NCBI GenBank assembly: GCA_946543025.1
Contig: CAMNLN010000004.1
Location: 1-29,490, forward strand
Length of the DNA stretch: 29,490 bases
Direction of reading: 5' to 3'
Origin: an uncultured Verrucomicrobiota bacterium
GTDB taxonomy: Bacteria; Verrucomicrobiota; Kiritimatiellia; RFP12; UBA1067
Part shown: positions 21,889 to 29,490 of the stretch, piece by piece
Layout of the letters: every line of letters begins with the position of its first letter
Numbering within the stretch: position 1 is the stretch's first letter
Position numbers and translations under genes: made by a program
Notes under the pieces: generated by a model
Seen by the model: the letters and a program-made list of their open reading frames with translations, nothing else
What the model was told of the DNA's origin: nothing
The model's database searches: none

Positions 21889-24030
21889 ATGCCGATCGAC
21901 ATTACACGTTACCAGAACTGGGCAACGCAGCACGCGAACACCGAAGTCGCCATTCGCCAGGGCAACCCGGAGCTCGAGCAAGCCTCGAACCAGGTCGGAT
22001 TCTTCGCGCGCTTCTTCAACACCAGCTCCGCAAAGAACGCCCGCCAGGCCGTGATGACGGACTTCACCCGCACGCTGAGCGCCAAGTACGGCGCCACGCT
22101 CGCGCAGCAGGCCCTCAAAGACGTCGGACTCTCCCCCGCGTCCAAGCTCGTGGGGTCGACGATCAGCGCCGTCATCGATCGCGCAAACAATCTCCGCGCG
22201 AACGCCCTCGCGCATGCCGGCGCCGCAGACCTCCGTCTCAAGACGGGCACCATCACGCAGGCAGACATCGGCGGATACGGCGACGACGGGCGCGAGTACG
22301 TGCAGAACTACCTCACGTCCCGCATGCTCGCGGTCGACGCGCTCGGGGAAATGCCGCTCGACGCCGACTCGCTCCAGGACTTCCGCGAGCGCGTCGACTC
22401 CATCAAGACGGCGCTGACCGACGCCGCGAACCAGACGAACCTCCCCGCCGGCGTCTCCGACAAGTTTCCCCGGGAAGCGACCGCGCTCATCGCGGCGCTC
22501 GACGCGAAGGTCGCCGAGACGGAGACGCTGCTGGAGGGTCGGCCCCTCAGCGATGCGAACATTCAGCACTACAAGAACGTGTGGCACGGCGCGTCGCTCA
22601 AGTTGCTGGACACGCTCAAGAACGAGACGCAAAAACCTGCGCTGCGCACGGCGATCGACGCCGTCATCAACGAAATCAACACCAATCCCGCCAACTTCGA
22701 CGCCTCCATCCCTGTCATGAAGGACGCCCAAAAGGAGCTCGCCAAGGTCCTCCTCAGGATGATCAAGGCCAACATGCCGGGCGGCAAGGCCGAACTCGCG
22801 GAAAAGTCCGTCGCCAAGCAGCTGCTCGCCAGCTACTGCCAGACGCTCAACGAGCGTCCCTGGCCGACGATCAGCAAGACGTTCACCGCCGCCATCGGCA
22901 ACACGCCGGTCACGCTCAAGAGCGAAATCGTGCCTGGCGCGCGGATTGGCGCGCCGGAGGGGAACGCGACCGGCCCGATCGGCGACACATACGATGACGG
23001 CGTCAACGGCTACATGTGCCACAGCGCGCACACGGATCACGCCGTGAACCTCGCCGTCTCGTCGCTCTCGCTCGACGGCGCCGCCGAACCCGCGTTCCGA
23101 GGCGTCCGTCACGCCGTCCACTCCGCGTGGGAGATCACCGACCCGCAGCAGCGCGCCGCGGCGAACGTCAATCGCGCGAAGGAGACCGTGATCGCGGCGT
23201 TCCTCGCCGATCCCGCAAACGCGCAGAGGATCCAGAACGGCGAAATCAACATTCTGATGACGTCCGTCTCCCTGCTCACGCCCGATTCCGCGCGCCACAC
23301 CTTCCAGAAGGGCGGCGTGTCGGACGAGTGCCAGATGCTGATGGAGCAGAAGGCCGCCTGGGACACGGTTGCGCGCGAGGGCGTCACCTTCCGGCACAAC
23401 GGACAGGACATCACCATCCGGCCCCAGATCTTCACGTTCAACCTCGGCGTCAACGCCGGCGCCGTGAAGTTCAGCGGCATCGCCCCGGACATCGCCGGCG
23501 GCTGGACGCGCTCCGCAGCGATGAACCACGCGGCGCATCATGCCCTTCTGCCACACGTGCGGGCGTTCGTCAACGACACGACCATCCCGGCGGCGAAGCG
23601 GGAAGCGGTAAAGACGCTCTTCAACCAGTGCGCGACCATCCTGACCGCAGGCGGCGAGCGCAAGGACGGGCACGACGCCTACAAGGTGGCCGCCCGCTAC
23701 GCCGTGCTGACGCACCTCATGGGCGGCACGCCGTGCTGGAACTGCAAGAGCGGCAAGGACCGCACGGGGCAGATGGACGTGGAGTGCAAGTTCCTCGCGG
23801 CGCTCATCGCCCGCGGCGAGGAGATCCCCGAACCTGGCGCGAAGCTCACGAAGGCTCAGCAGGGGCTCTTCAGGGCGATCGCGTTCGAGGGCGGCAACTT
23901 CGAGATGCAGAAGGCCAACACCGGCTTCGCCGGCTTCAAGACGGGCGGCGTCTCCTCGATTCCCGAGCGCCTCGGCGGCAAGGAGTATCGCCAGTTCCAC
24001 AAGGGCGGCGCGGACTTCGTCGCGGTCTGA
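21889..24030 (+). CDS. SopB/IpgD-like inositol-phosphate phosphatase, putative type III effector
   Basis: 713 residues from ATG 21889, with AGGGAGG seven bases upstream. Both signature motifs of the SopB/SigD/IpgD family are present: FNLGVN (about residue 518; FNFGVN in known effectors) and the CX5R active site NCKSGKDRTGQMD (Cys619, Arg625) about 95 residues from the C-terminus, where SopB also carries it. Further similarity follows (GGNFEMQKANTGFAGFK, as in the SopB tail GNxEIQxxNTG). Known members hydrolyse phosphoinositides, such as PI(4,5)P2 at position 4, inside host cells and remodel the cytoskeleton and vacuoles. Residues 1-400 are mainly helical and not recognised; they should hold the export signal, the chaperone-binding site and perhaps a small-GTPase or membrane-targeting region. 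No classical signal peptide is present, as expected for type III export. Confidence 0.85.
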   Translation: MPIDITRYQNWATQHANTEVAIRQGNPELEQASNQVGFFARFFNTSSAKNARQAVMTDFTRTLSAKYGATLAQQALKDVGLSPASKLVGSTISAVIDRANNLRANALAHAGAADLRLKTGTITQADIGGYGDDGREYVQNYLTSRMLAVDALGEMPLDADSLQDFRERVDSIKTALTDAANQTNLPAGVSDKFPREATALIAALDAKVAETETLLEGRPLSDANIQHYKNVWHGASLKLLDTLKNETQKPALRTAIDAVINEINTNPANFDASIPVMKDAQKELAKVLLRMIKANMPGGKAELAEKSVAKQLLASYCQTLNERPWPTISKTFTAAIGNTPVTLKSEIVPGARIGAPEGNATGPIGDTYDDGVNGYMCHSAHTDHAVNLAVSSLSLDGAAEPAFRGVRHAVHSAWEITDPQQRAAANVNRAKETVIAAFLADPANAQRIQNGEINILMTSVSLLTPDSARHTFQKGGVSDECQMLMEQKAAWDTVAREGVTFRHNGQDITIRPQIFTFNLGVNAGAVKFSGIAPDIAGGWTRSAAMNHAAHHALLPHVRAFVNDTTIPAAKREAVKTLFNQCATILTAGGERKDGHDAYKVAARYAVLTHLMGGTPCWNCKSGKDRTGQMDVECKFLAALIARGEEIPEPGAKLTKAQQGLFRAIAFEGGNFEMQKANTGFAGFKTGGVSSIPERLGGKEYRQFHKGGADFVAV

Positions 24031-24050
24031 CCGGGCCCTCGTCCGGTCAG
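24027..24050. terminator. Perfect hairpin between convergent genes
   Basis: CTGACCGG (24027-24034) and CCGGTCAG (24043-24050) form a perfect 8-bp stem with an 8-base loop. The stem includes the effector stop codon and, on the minus strand, the TGA that ends the in-frame remnant after the rhamnosidase gene. No T-run follows on either strand, so any termination function is tentative. Confidence 0.4.
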
Positions 24051-24148
24051 AAATCGACCTTGATCGACGAAATCTCGAACCCGTGCGGCTTGTCAAGCGT
24101 GTCGCCGTAAAGCCAGCGCCGCGCAGACGCCGCACGCGCCACCCCGCC
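24047..24148 (-). pseudogene. In-frame 33-codon coding remnant after the GH106 stop
   Basis: Directly after the rhamnosidase TGA, the same frame runs on for 33 codons to another TGA. The last part reads RRWLYGDTLDKPHGFEISSI then KVDF, which looks like a real protein C-terminus (alternating hydrophobic pattern, GC-rich third positions) and not random sequence. It has no start codon with a ribosome site. It is probably the tail of a deleted secreted protein; stop-codon readthrough is a less likely alternative. Confidence 0.4.
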
Positions 24149-27148
24149 TCAATTGCGGCGAAGCGCGACGGGGCCGAGCAGTCCCGACGGCTTGAGCGGC
24201 GTCCCCTTCTTCGGGCCGGCGATCGTCCACGTCTTGCGTTCCGCTTCGGGCAGGCCCGCGTCGTAAACGAGCCGGTTGAACCAGGTGGACGTGACCTCGA
24301 CGCGCAGCTCGTTCGCGCCGTCCCTCGCAAACTCGCCGATCGCGCACCGGTACGGCGGCGCCCAGAGCGTCCGAACCTTCTTTCCGTTCACGAACACGTC
24401 CGCCACCGTCTCCACCTCGCCGAGGTCCAGCGTCAGCGCCTCGCCCGCCTTCGCCTCGAAAGTGGTCGCATACGCGGCCGTCCCCGCGAAGTGCCGCCCC
24501 TCCTCGCCGATCGGGAGCTCCGTCCAGGACGCCAGATTGTCCAGCTTCAATGAAGCCGGAGCCCCCCAGCCGGCGGGGAACGAGAGCCTCCACTTGAGCG
24601 ACCCGTCTGCCGGGACGCCGGGCGTCCCGCCCGTCGATGACGCGGGGAGCTGCGCCCCTCCCCGCGCGAACACCACGAACACGCCCTCCGCCGGCGCGAG
24701 GGACAGCTTCACCGTCGTGCTGTTCTCCTCCGCGTGCGGGATCTCGGGGCTCCACCGCGCACCCGTCACGGGATCCCACACGGTGACGTTCCCCTCCGCG
24801 CGGAACGTCACCTCGCCGTCATACGGATCCATGCCGTTCGCCGCCACGAAGTACCAGTCCGCCGTCGCGTCGCGCCGATGCAGCCACTCCACCGGCCGCT
24901 CGCCCCGGCGCCAGTCCGTCGGCCCCTCGCCCGAGCACGTGACGTCGGGCGCGATCCCCTCGACGACCTCCGCCGCCGGGCCGTAGACGACGCGACCGCC
25001 GGATTTCGCGAAATGCGCCAGCTTCGCCTTCACCGCGTCGGACATCCACCGGCGCGCCGGAACCCACAGCACCTTCCACGTCACGCCCTCCGGCGTCATG
25101 AAGAGCCCGTCCTTCGCGACGATGCGGTTCAACAGCGCGTCCGTGTTCACGTAGTCGTACTTGTACCCTTCCGGAAACGGACTCTTCTCGCTCGGCTTGT
25201 GCCCGACTTCCTCGCCAAGGTACCACAGGATGTCGTTCGCGGACTGCCCCGCCTCGAGCATCGTCTCGCAGCGCGCCGCCCACTTCGTGAACTCCGGCAT
25301 GTGCTTCCACCAGGTCTGTCCCCTCACGAACGGCGTGCCGATGCAGTGCCCGAAACTCGAGCCCGGCGGCAGCCAGTCGGTGCGCGGGTTGTGCGTGTAG
25401 GTGTGGAACACGAGGTGCGTCACGCCGCGCGCGAAGGCGTGGTTGATCGTCCCCTTCAGGTTCTTGAAATCCTCGTCCCACTTGAGGCGCATGGACGTGC
25501 AGGCCTCGGCCGCCACGCGCCGCTTGCCGTACACGTGCGCGGCGCTCGCGCAGGGGATGATCGGCTTGAAGTCGTCCTGCCCCACGCTCGAATCGGCGCG
25601 CGGGAACCAGAACTCGCACATCGGCGTGTCGCAATATTTCCAGAACGCCATCAGGTCGCCCGGCACCACGTCGCCGAACGCCGTCTCGTACTGCGCCGTC
25701 ATGCCGTACGCGCGCGCCAGCTCGTCCATGCGCGCGTAGTAGTTCTTCTCCACGAGTTCGCCGAGCGTCTGCCGCCAGTCGCGCAGGAAGGCTTCCGTCC
25801 TCTCCGGCGAGTCGATCACCCAACCGAACACCGCCGGAAGCTTTCTGCGAAGATCGTAGCCGCGCGCCGCGCGGAAGTCCGCCTCCAGCGCCCGCGTCCA
25901 GGTCTGGCGGCGGCACTCCCAGCTGTCCACCACGAATCCCTTCAGCTTGCCGCCCGCGAGCGGCCCCTTCGCGAGGCGGCCGATGTACGCGGCGAAGTGC
26001 GCATCGATGCCGGCGCGGTCCATCTTGCTGCATTCCCAGCCCGTCGCCTCCTTCGGCGCGGGGCCGTTGCGCGTGCCGTTGTTCACGTGCCCGATGCGCA
26101 GCACCGTCCACGCGCCGTCAGGCGGCGTCCAGTCGAGGACGCCGTCGCGGAACTTGTCCGTCAGGTCGAGGACCGCGTCGCCCCTGATGCAACACGCGGG
26201 GGGGACGGGCTTTGCCACGTCCGCGCTCAGTCCACGCAGCGTCCAGCCGGCCTTGCCCTCCCAGTTGTGCAGGCGCGCGCCCGTGCGGAAGCGCACGAAC
26301 GGCACGTTGATCGGATGCTCGTGCTTGATCTCCACCGTCCATTCCGCCGCCGGCGGCAACTCGTCCAGAGCCACGGTGAACGGCACGACGTCCTGCCAGC
26401 AACCCTGCGGAATCGGCGTCGCACGCCCGCCGTTCACCTTCACCTGCGCGCCGGGGGCGTAGGCCCAGTCGTGGTTCATCTGGCGCGGCGAGGGCAATTC
26501 CACCGCACGGAACGCGACCGGTTTCGGAAAGCGATAGACGAGCCGCAGCACACCGTCCTTGTCCGTCTTTTCCGCCGGCTTCGCCACGAACACTTCCGGC
26601 GTATCGCCGGCCGGCGTGGGGAACGCGAGCACGAAGAGATCATGGTAGTCGAGGTCTTCGGCCTTCAAGCGCGCCTCCATCTGCCAGTCGGGGACGGGCA
26701 ACGCCAGCTTCATGGGCTTGCCGCCCGCCATGTCCGTGCGCGAGTAGGTGAGGTTGCGCATCGCGTTCGAGGGGGCGATCCACGGGCCGCCGCTCATCGA
26801 CCATCCGGGGCAGTTCTGCATTTTGAACGAGAGCCCGCGCGCCGCGCAGCCGTCGGCGGCGAAGCGGATGAGGTCGTCCCAGTCCTTGCTCAGGCAGGGA
26901 ATCTGCGGCGAGACGCCCGGCCACGGCCCGCCGAACTGGCCGTGGAAGAGCTGGATGCCGGAGATTCCGGCGGACGCCACCGCGTCAAGGTCCGCCGCCA
27001 GGCCGCCTTTCGCCACGTTGCCGCCGATGAGATGGAACCACGTCTCGGGGCGATGGTCCTTCGACGGGTTGAGGAATGCGTCGGGCTCCACGGCCGACAG
27101 CGTTCCCGCCGCCAGCAGCAACGCGCTTGCGCAGATCGTTCGTTTCAT
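24149..27148 (-). CDS. Secreted alpha-L-rhamnosidase-like enzyme (GH106 type)
   Basis: 999 residues with a signal peptide (MKRTICASALLLAAGTLSA). The opening FLNPSKDHRPETWFHLIGG and GGLAADLDAVASAGISGIQL is the hallmark N-terminus of GH106 and related large rhamnosidase-like proteins. Conserved acids lie in FVVDSWECRRQTW (about residue 405-417) and VAAEACTS (about 545). A long beta-sandwich region ends with a carbohydrate-binding-like module (VADVFVNGKKVRTLW, ANELRVEVTSTWFNRL) and SGLLGPVALRRN, the normal family terminus. It cleaves terminal L-rhamnose from plant or bacterial glycans, most likely in the periplasm or at the cell surface. The ATG lies 13 bp after the LutB-LutA stop, so the two form one operon. 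Confidence 0.85.
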   Translation of the reverse strand: MKRTICASALLLAAGTLSAVEPDAFLNPSKDHRPETWFHLIGGNVAKGGLAADLDAVASAGISGIQLFHGQFGGPWPGVSPQIPCLSKDWDDLIRFAADGCAARGLSFKMQNCPGWSMSGGPWIAPSNAMRNLTYSRTDMAGGKPMKLALPVPDWQMEARLKAEDLDYHDLFVLAFPTPAGDTPEVFVAKPAEKTDKDGVLRLVYRFPKPVAFRAVELPSPRQMNHDWAYAPGAQVKVNGGRATPIPQGCWQDVVPFTVALDELPPAAEWTVEIKHEHPINVPFVRFRTGARLHNWEGKAGWTLRGLSADVAKPVPPACCIRGDAVLDLTDKFRDGVLDWTPPDGAWTVLRIGHVNNGTRNGPAPKEATGWECSKMDRAGIDAHFAAYIGRLAKGPLAGGKLKGFVVDSWECRRQTWTRALEADFRAARGYDLRRKLPAVFGWVIDSPERTEAFLRDWRQTLGELVEKNYYARMDELARAYGMTAQYETAFGDVVPGDLMAFWKYCDTPMCEFWFPRADSSVGQDDFKPIIPCASAAHVYGKRRVAAEACTSMRLKWDEDFKNLKGTINHAFARGVTHLVFHTYTHNPRTDWLPPGSSFGHCIGTPFVRGQTWWKHMPEFTKWAARCETMLEAGQSANDILWYLGEEVGHKPSEKSPFPEGYKYDYVNTDALLNRIVAKDGLFMTPEGVTWKVLWVPARRWMSDAVKAKLAHFAKSGGRVVYGPAAEVVEGIAPDVTCSGEGPTDWRRGERPVEWLHRRDATADWYFVAANGMDPYDGEVTFRAEGNVTVWDPVTGARWSPEIPHAEENSTTVKLSLAPAEGVFVVFARGGAQLPASSTGGTPGVPADGSLKWRLSFPAGWGAPASLKLDNLASWTELPIGEEGRHFAGTAAYATTFEAKAGEALTLDLGEVETVADVFVNGKKVRTLWAPPYRCAIGEFARDGANELRVEVTSTWFNRLVYDAGLPEAERKTWTIAGPKKGTPLKPSGLLGPVALRRN

Positions 27149-27161
27149 TTCTGTCTCGCTT

Positions 27162-29357
27162 TCATTTGAGGTTTTCGGCCAGCAGCTCGGAAATATGCGT
27201 CACCTTCAGGTCGAGGCCGAGCTTGTCCGCGCCGCCCTTCAGCTGCATCGCGCAGCCGGGGCAATCGAGGACAAGCCGCTTCGCGCCGGACGCCGTCACG
27301 TTCGCGAGCTTCTTGCGCATCAGCTCCGCAGAGATCTCTGGAAACTTCGCGGAGAACGTGCCGCCGAACCCGCAGCAGCTCTCCTCCTCGGCCGAAGGCA
27401 CGTAGTCCGCCACCTGCCGGATGAGCGCGCGCGGCGCCTCCTTCACGCCCAGCTCGCGGCAGAGGTGGCAGCTCGCGTGGTACGCCACCTTTTCGTCGCC
27501 ATGCGCGACGACCGTGGCGTCCAAGCCGAGCTCGTCGTGCACGAACGAGCTGAAGTCCGTCACCTTCGCCGCGAACGCGGCCGTCGCCGGATCGTCGCCC
27601 AGCAGGCGCGCGTAGCCGTGCTTCAGGTGCGACGCGCAACTCGCGCAGAGCGTGACGATGGCGTCGTACTCGCCCGCGAACGCCGCCACGTTCTGTCGGG
27701 CCACCTCCGCCGCCGTCGTGCTCTCGCCCAGCATCGTGAGCGGCAAGCCGCAACAGGTCTGCTCCATCGGGAACTCCACCTCCACCCCGGCGGCCTTGAA
27801 CACCTTCATCGCGGCTACCAGCTGCTCGGGATAGGCGAAGTCCTGCGCGCATCCGGCGAAAAGCGCGATCTTCGTGGTTCGTGGTTCGTGGTTCGTGGCT
27901 TGTGACGAGCTTGCGCACGGACCGCTGACCGCGGGCCTCGAATCACGAATCGCGGGCCACATCTCGCGAAACGCCTTGGGCGCGAGCGCCGGCAGCGACT
28001 TGAACCCCTGCTTGCCGAAGAGCGCCATCGGCAGGTGCCGCACGAAGCCGTCCTTGCCGGCGACGGGCTTCTGCGAGAAGCGCGCGAACTTGAGGAGCGC
28101 GTGGAACACCTTCCGGTTCTTCATGGCGAGCGACGCGAGCTTCGCCGGCAATGGCGACCCGTCCTCGCGCCCGAAGCGCGCGCGGATCTCCTGGATGAGC
28201 GCCGGCAGGTCGATGCCGCCGGAGCAGACGTCCTTGCACGAGCCGCACCCGATGCAGTTTTGGCAGAGCGTCTTCGCGACGTCGCGCCCGTGGAAGAGGT
28301 ATGTCAGCACGAGGCCGATCGCGCCGATATAGACGTACCCCATGCGATGGCCGCCCACGAGGCGGAAGACGGGGCACACGTTCGCGCACGCGCCGCACCG
28401 TACGCAGCGGAACACCTGCGAGAAGAGGGGGTCCTTCGCCGCCTCCGTGCGGCCGTTGTCGAGGAACACGACGTGCAGGATCTTCCTCCCCGTCGGGCTC
28501 TTCGCGCACGGCCCCGCGCCGTCGATGAACGTGACGTAGGAGGTGAGGCGCTGGGACGTGGCGTTGCGCGGCAGCACCTGCAGGGCCGTAAGTGCGTCCT
28601 CGATCTTCGGCACCAGCTTGTCCAGCCCGGCGAGCGCCACGTGCACGCGCGGAATCGTGTTGACGAGCCGCCCGTTGCCCTCGTTCGTGACGATGGCGAG
28701 GCTGCCCGTCTCGGCGATGCAGAAGTTCGCGCCGGAGATGCCCATGTCGGCCGCGAGAAACTTCGGGCGCAGCTCGCGGCGCGCCACCTTCACGAGCCGC
28801 TGCACGTCCTCGCGGTCCTGCTTCTCGCCCGTCACGCGCTCGAAGTCCTCCGCCACCTGCCGCCGGGAGAGGTGGATGGCCGGCATCACCATGTGCGACG
28901 GCCCTTCCCCGCGCAGCTGGATGATCCATTCGCCCAGATCCGTCTCGCACACGTCCAGTCCCTGCTTTTCCAGGTACGCGTTGAGGCGGATTTCCTCCGC
29001 CGTCATGGACTTCGACTTCACGACGGTCTTCACGCCGTTCTCTTCCGCGATCTTCGCGATGATCTCCCGCGCCTCGACGGCGTCCGCCGCGCGGTGGACG
29101 ACAACGCCGCGCTTCTCGGCCTCGGCCTTGAACCTCGCGTACAGCTCCTCGACATGCCGCGCGGCGGCGTCCTTCATGTCGGCGATCTGGCGGATGAGTC
29201 CGCGCCCGTCGATCTCCTCGAAGACCTTGTCGCGGCTGGCGCGGTACTCGACGGCGAACTTGTCGAGTGTCCGCCGCTGGAAGGAGTCGTTCAGTGCCTC
29301 CTCTATCTGCCGATGGTAGATCCGGGTCGAGCGTGGCGTTTCGTGCTCGTTTTTCAT
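27162..29357 (-). CDS. LutB-LutA fusion: iron-sulfur L-lactate oxidation protein
   Basis: 731 residues. The N-terminal part is LutB-like: a LUD domain (about 60-300, with MGISGANFCIAETGSLAIVT) and two ferredoxin-type clusters (CVRCGACANVCPVF about 317; CQNCIGCGSCKDVC about 366). From about 497 it becomes LutA-like, with two CCG domains (TCCGLPL, SCCGFGG) of the heterodisulfide-reductase/glycolate-oxidase subunit type. The linker reads ATNHEPRTTK and is encoded by four tandem 7-bp repeats (27871-27898). The fusion should pass electrons from L-lactate to the respiratory chain. LutC is not visible. ATG 29357 was chosen because the frame upstream of it contains the promoter. The start codon is six bases below the -10. 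Confidence 0.9.
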   Translation of the reverse strand: MKNEHETPRSTRIYHRQIEEALNDSFQRRTLDKFAVEYRASRDKVFEEIDGRGLIRQIADMKDAAARHVEELYARFKAEAEKRGVVVHRAADAVEAREIIAKIAEENGVKTVVKSKSMTAEEIRLNAYLEKQGLDVCETDLGEWIIQLRGEGPSHMVMPAIHLSRRQVAEDFERVTGEKQDREDVQRLVKVARRELRPKFLAADMGISGANFCIAETGSLAIVTNEGNGRLVNTIPRVHVALAGLDKLVPKIEDALTALQVLPRNATSQRLTSYVTFIDGAGPCAKSPTGRKILHVVFLDNGRTEAAKDPLFSQVFRCVRCGACANVCPVFRLVGGHRMGYVYIGAIGLVLTYLFHGRDVAKTLCQNCIGCGSCKDVCSGGIDLPALIQEIRARFGREDGSPLPAKLASLAMKNRKVFHALLKFARFSQKPVAGKDGFVRHLPMALFGKQGFKSLPALAPKAFREMWPAIRDSRPAVSGPCASSSQATNHEPRTTKIALFAGCAQDFAYPEQLVAAMKVFKAAGVEVEFPMEQTCCGLPLTMLGESTTAAEVARQNVAAFAGEYDAIVTLCASCASHLKHGYARLLGDDPATAAFAAKVTDFSSFVHDELGLDATVVAHGDEKVAYHASCHLCRELGVKEAPRALIRQVADYVPSAEEESCCGFGGTFSAKFPEISAELMRKKLANVTASGAKRLVLDCPGCAMQLKGGADKLGLDLKVTHISELLAENLK
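27871..27898. repeat. Four tandem 7-bp repeats (TTCGTGG) inside the LutB-LutA coding sequence
   Basis: TTCGTGG x4 on the plus strand lies exactly at the junction between the LutB-like and LutA-like halves. Seven is not a multiple of three, so gain or loss of one unit would shift the frame. A diverged inverted pair (CGATTCGTGATTCG on the minus strand) lies about 60 bp further towards the LutB side. Confidence 0.9.
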
Positions 29358-29363
29358 GCCACA

Positions 29364-29372
29364 AGTATACCA
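29364..29372 (-). promoter_or_regulatory. Extended -10 promoter of the lutB-lutA/rhamnosidase operon
   Basis: TGGTATACT on the minus strand, with no convincing -35. The ATG follows six bases later, predicting a leaderless message. Confidence 0.6.
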
Positions 29373-29409
29373 CAAACCAGCATGGACGCGATAGCGGCGC
29401 AAGACGGTT

Positions 29410-29490
29410 CTAGCGCGTCGCGGACGCGTCCAGGTGCGGCGGCAGGAGAAGACGGATCCAGTGAGGCGTGAGCGCGGCCAGATGGTCCGG
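29410..29490 (-). CDS. C-terminal end of an unidentified gene entering at the right edge
   Basis: The minus strand is open from the window edge to TAG at 29410-29412 and encodes 26 residues: PDHLAALTPHWIRLLLPPHL, then DASATR. Codon use is GC-rich at third positions like the neighbours. I do not recognise the protein. It ends 52 bp before the LutB-LutA start, which has its own promoter. The fragment is too short for a firm call. Confidence 0.4.
   Translation of the reverse strand, partial: PDHLAALTPHWIRLLLPPHLDASATR

Noticed and set aside
24047..24151. Selenocysteine insertion or programmed readthrough at the rhamnosidase TGA
   Set aside because: The enzyme ends at its normal family terminus before the TGA, and no selenocysteine-type hairpin with suitable spacing is evident. 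A deletion remnant explains the tail better.

Overview
The window reads as a GC-rich bacterial chromosome segment, most likely from the PVC superphylum (Verrucomicrobiota/Kiritimatiellota-like). This is inferred from the gene content and not from any marker tree: secreted glycoside hydrolases, a large secreted sulfatase-modifying-factor (FGE) domain protein, a Ser/Thr kinase paired with an ECF sigma factor, a LutB-LutA type lactate oxidation protein, and a type III secretion style chaperone/effector pair. Almost every gene with a recognisable promoter has an extended -10 box of the form TGnTATAMT, and several start codons lie only 6 to 8 bases downstream of it.

Layout. Positions 1-6716 are a polysaccharide-use region: a sodium/solute symporter (cut by the window edge) and a secreted GH42-like/GHL protein run leftwards, and a large two-module GH-A plus GH50-agarase-like enzyme runs rightwards. 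Positions 6717-8831 hold a 9-bp minisatellite and a lower-GC AlbA/Schlafen-like regulator gene. That gene lies between two 54-bp direct repeats and is apparently frameshifted by a 7-bp duplication. Positions 8832-11432 encode a secreted protein with two tandem FGE-sulfatase domains sharing a 250-bp identical core. Positions 11433-12769 hold a GxxExxY (PD-(D/E)XK-like) gene and two 282-bp inverted-repeat-bounded elements.

Positions 12770-16078 are a tightly overlapping leftward operon (TetR regulator, RlmN, Ser/Thr kinase, ECF sigma factor). Upstream of it, 16118-18688 is a second leftward unit: tRNA-Thr, a MATE transporter fused to a degenerate GHKL ATPase domain, a STAS anti-anti-sigma protein and an RsbW-like kinase. 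It ends in a terminator whose hairpin loop is the stop codon. MutS (18777-21284) diverges from the tRNA.

The most striking locus is 21395-24030: a CesT-like type III secretion chaperone followed 17 bp later by a protein with the two signature motifs of SopB/IpgD inositol-phosphate phosphatase effectors, including a CX5R active site. This implies that the organism delivers a phosphoinositide-modifying effector into eukaryotic cells. The rest of the secretion machinery is not in this window.

Positions 24149-29357 hold a leftward pair: a LutB-LutA fusion whose linker is encoded by four tandem 7-bp repeats, and a secreted GH106-type alpha-L-rhamnosidase. A 33-codon coding remnant follows the rhamnosidase, and the C-terminus of an unidentified gene enters at the right edge.
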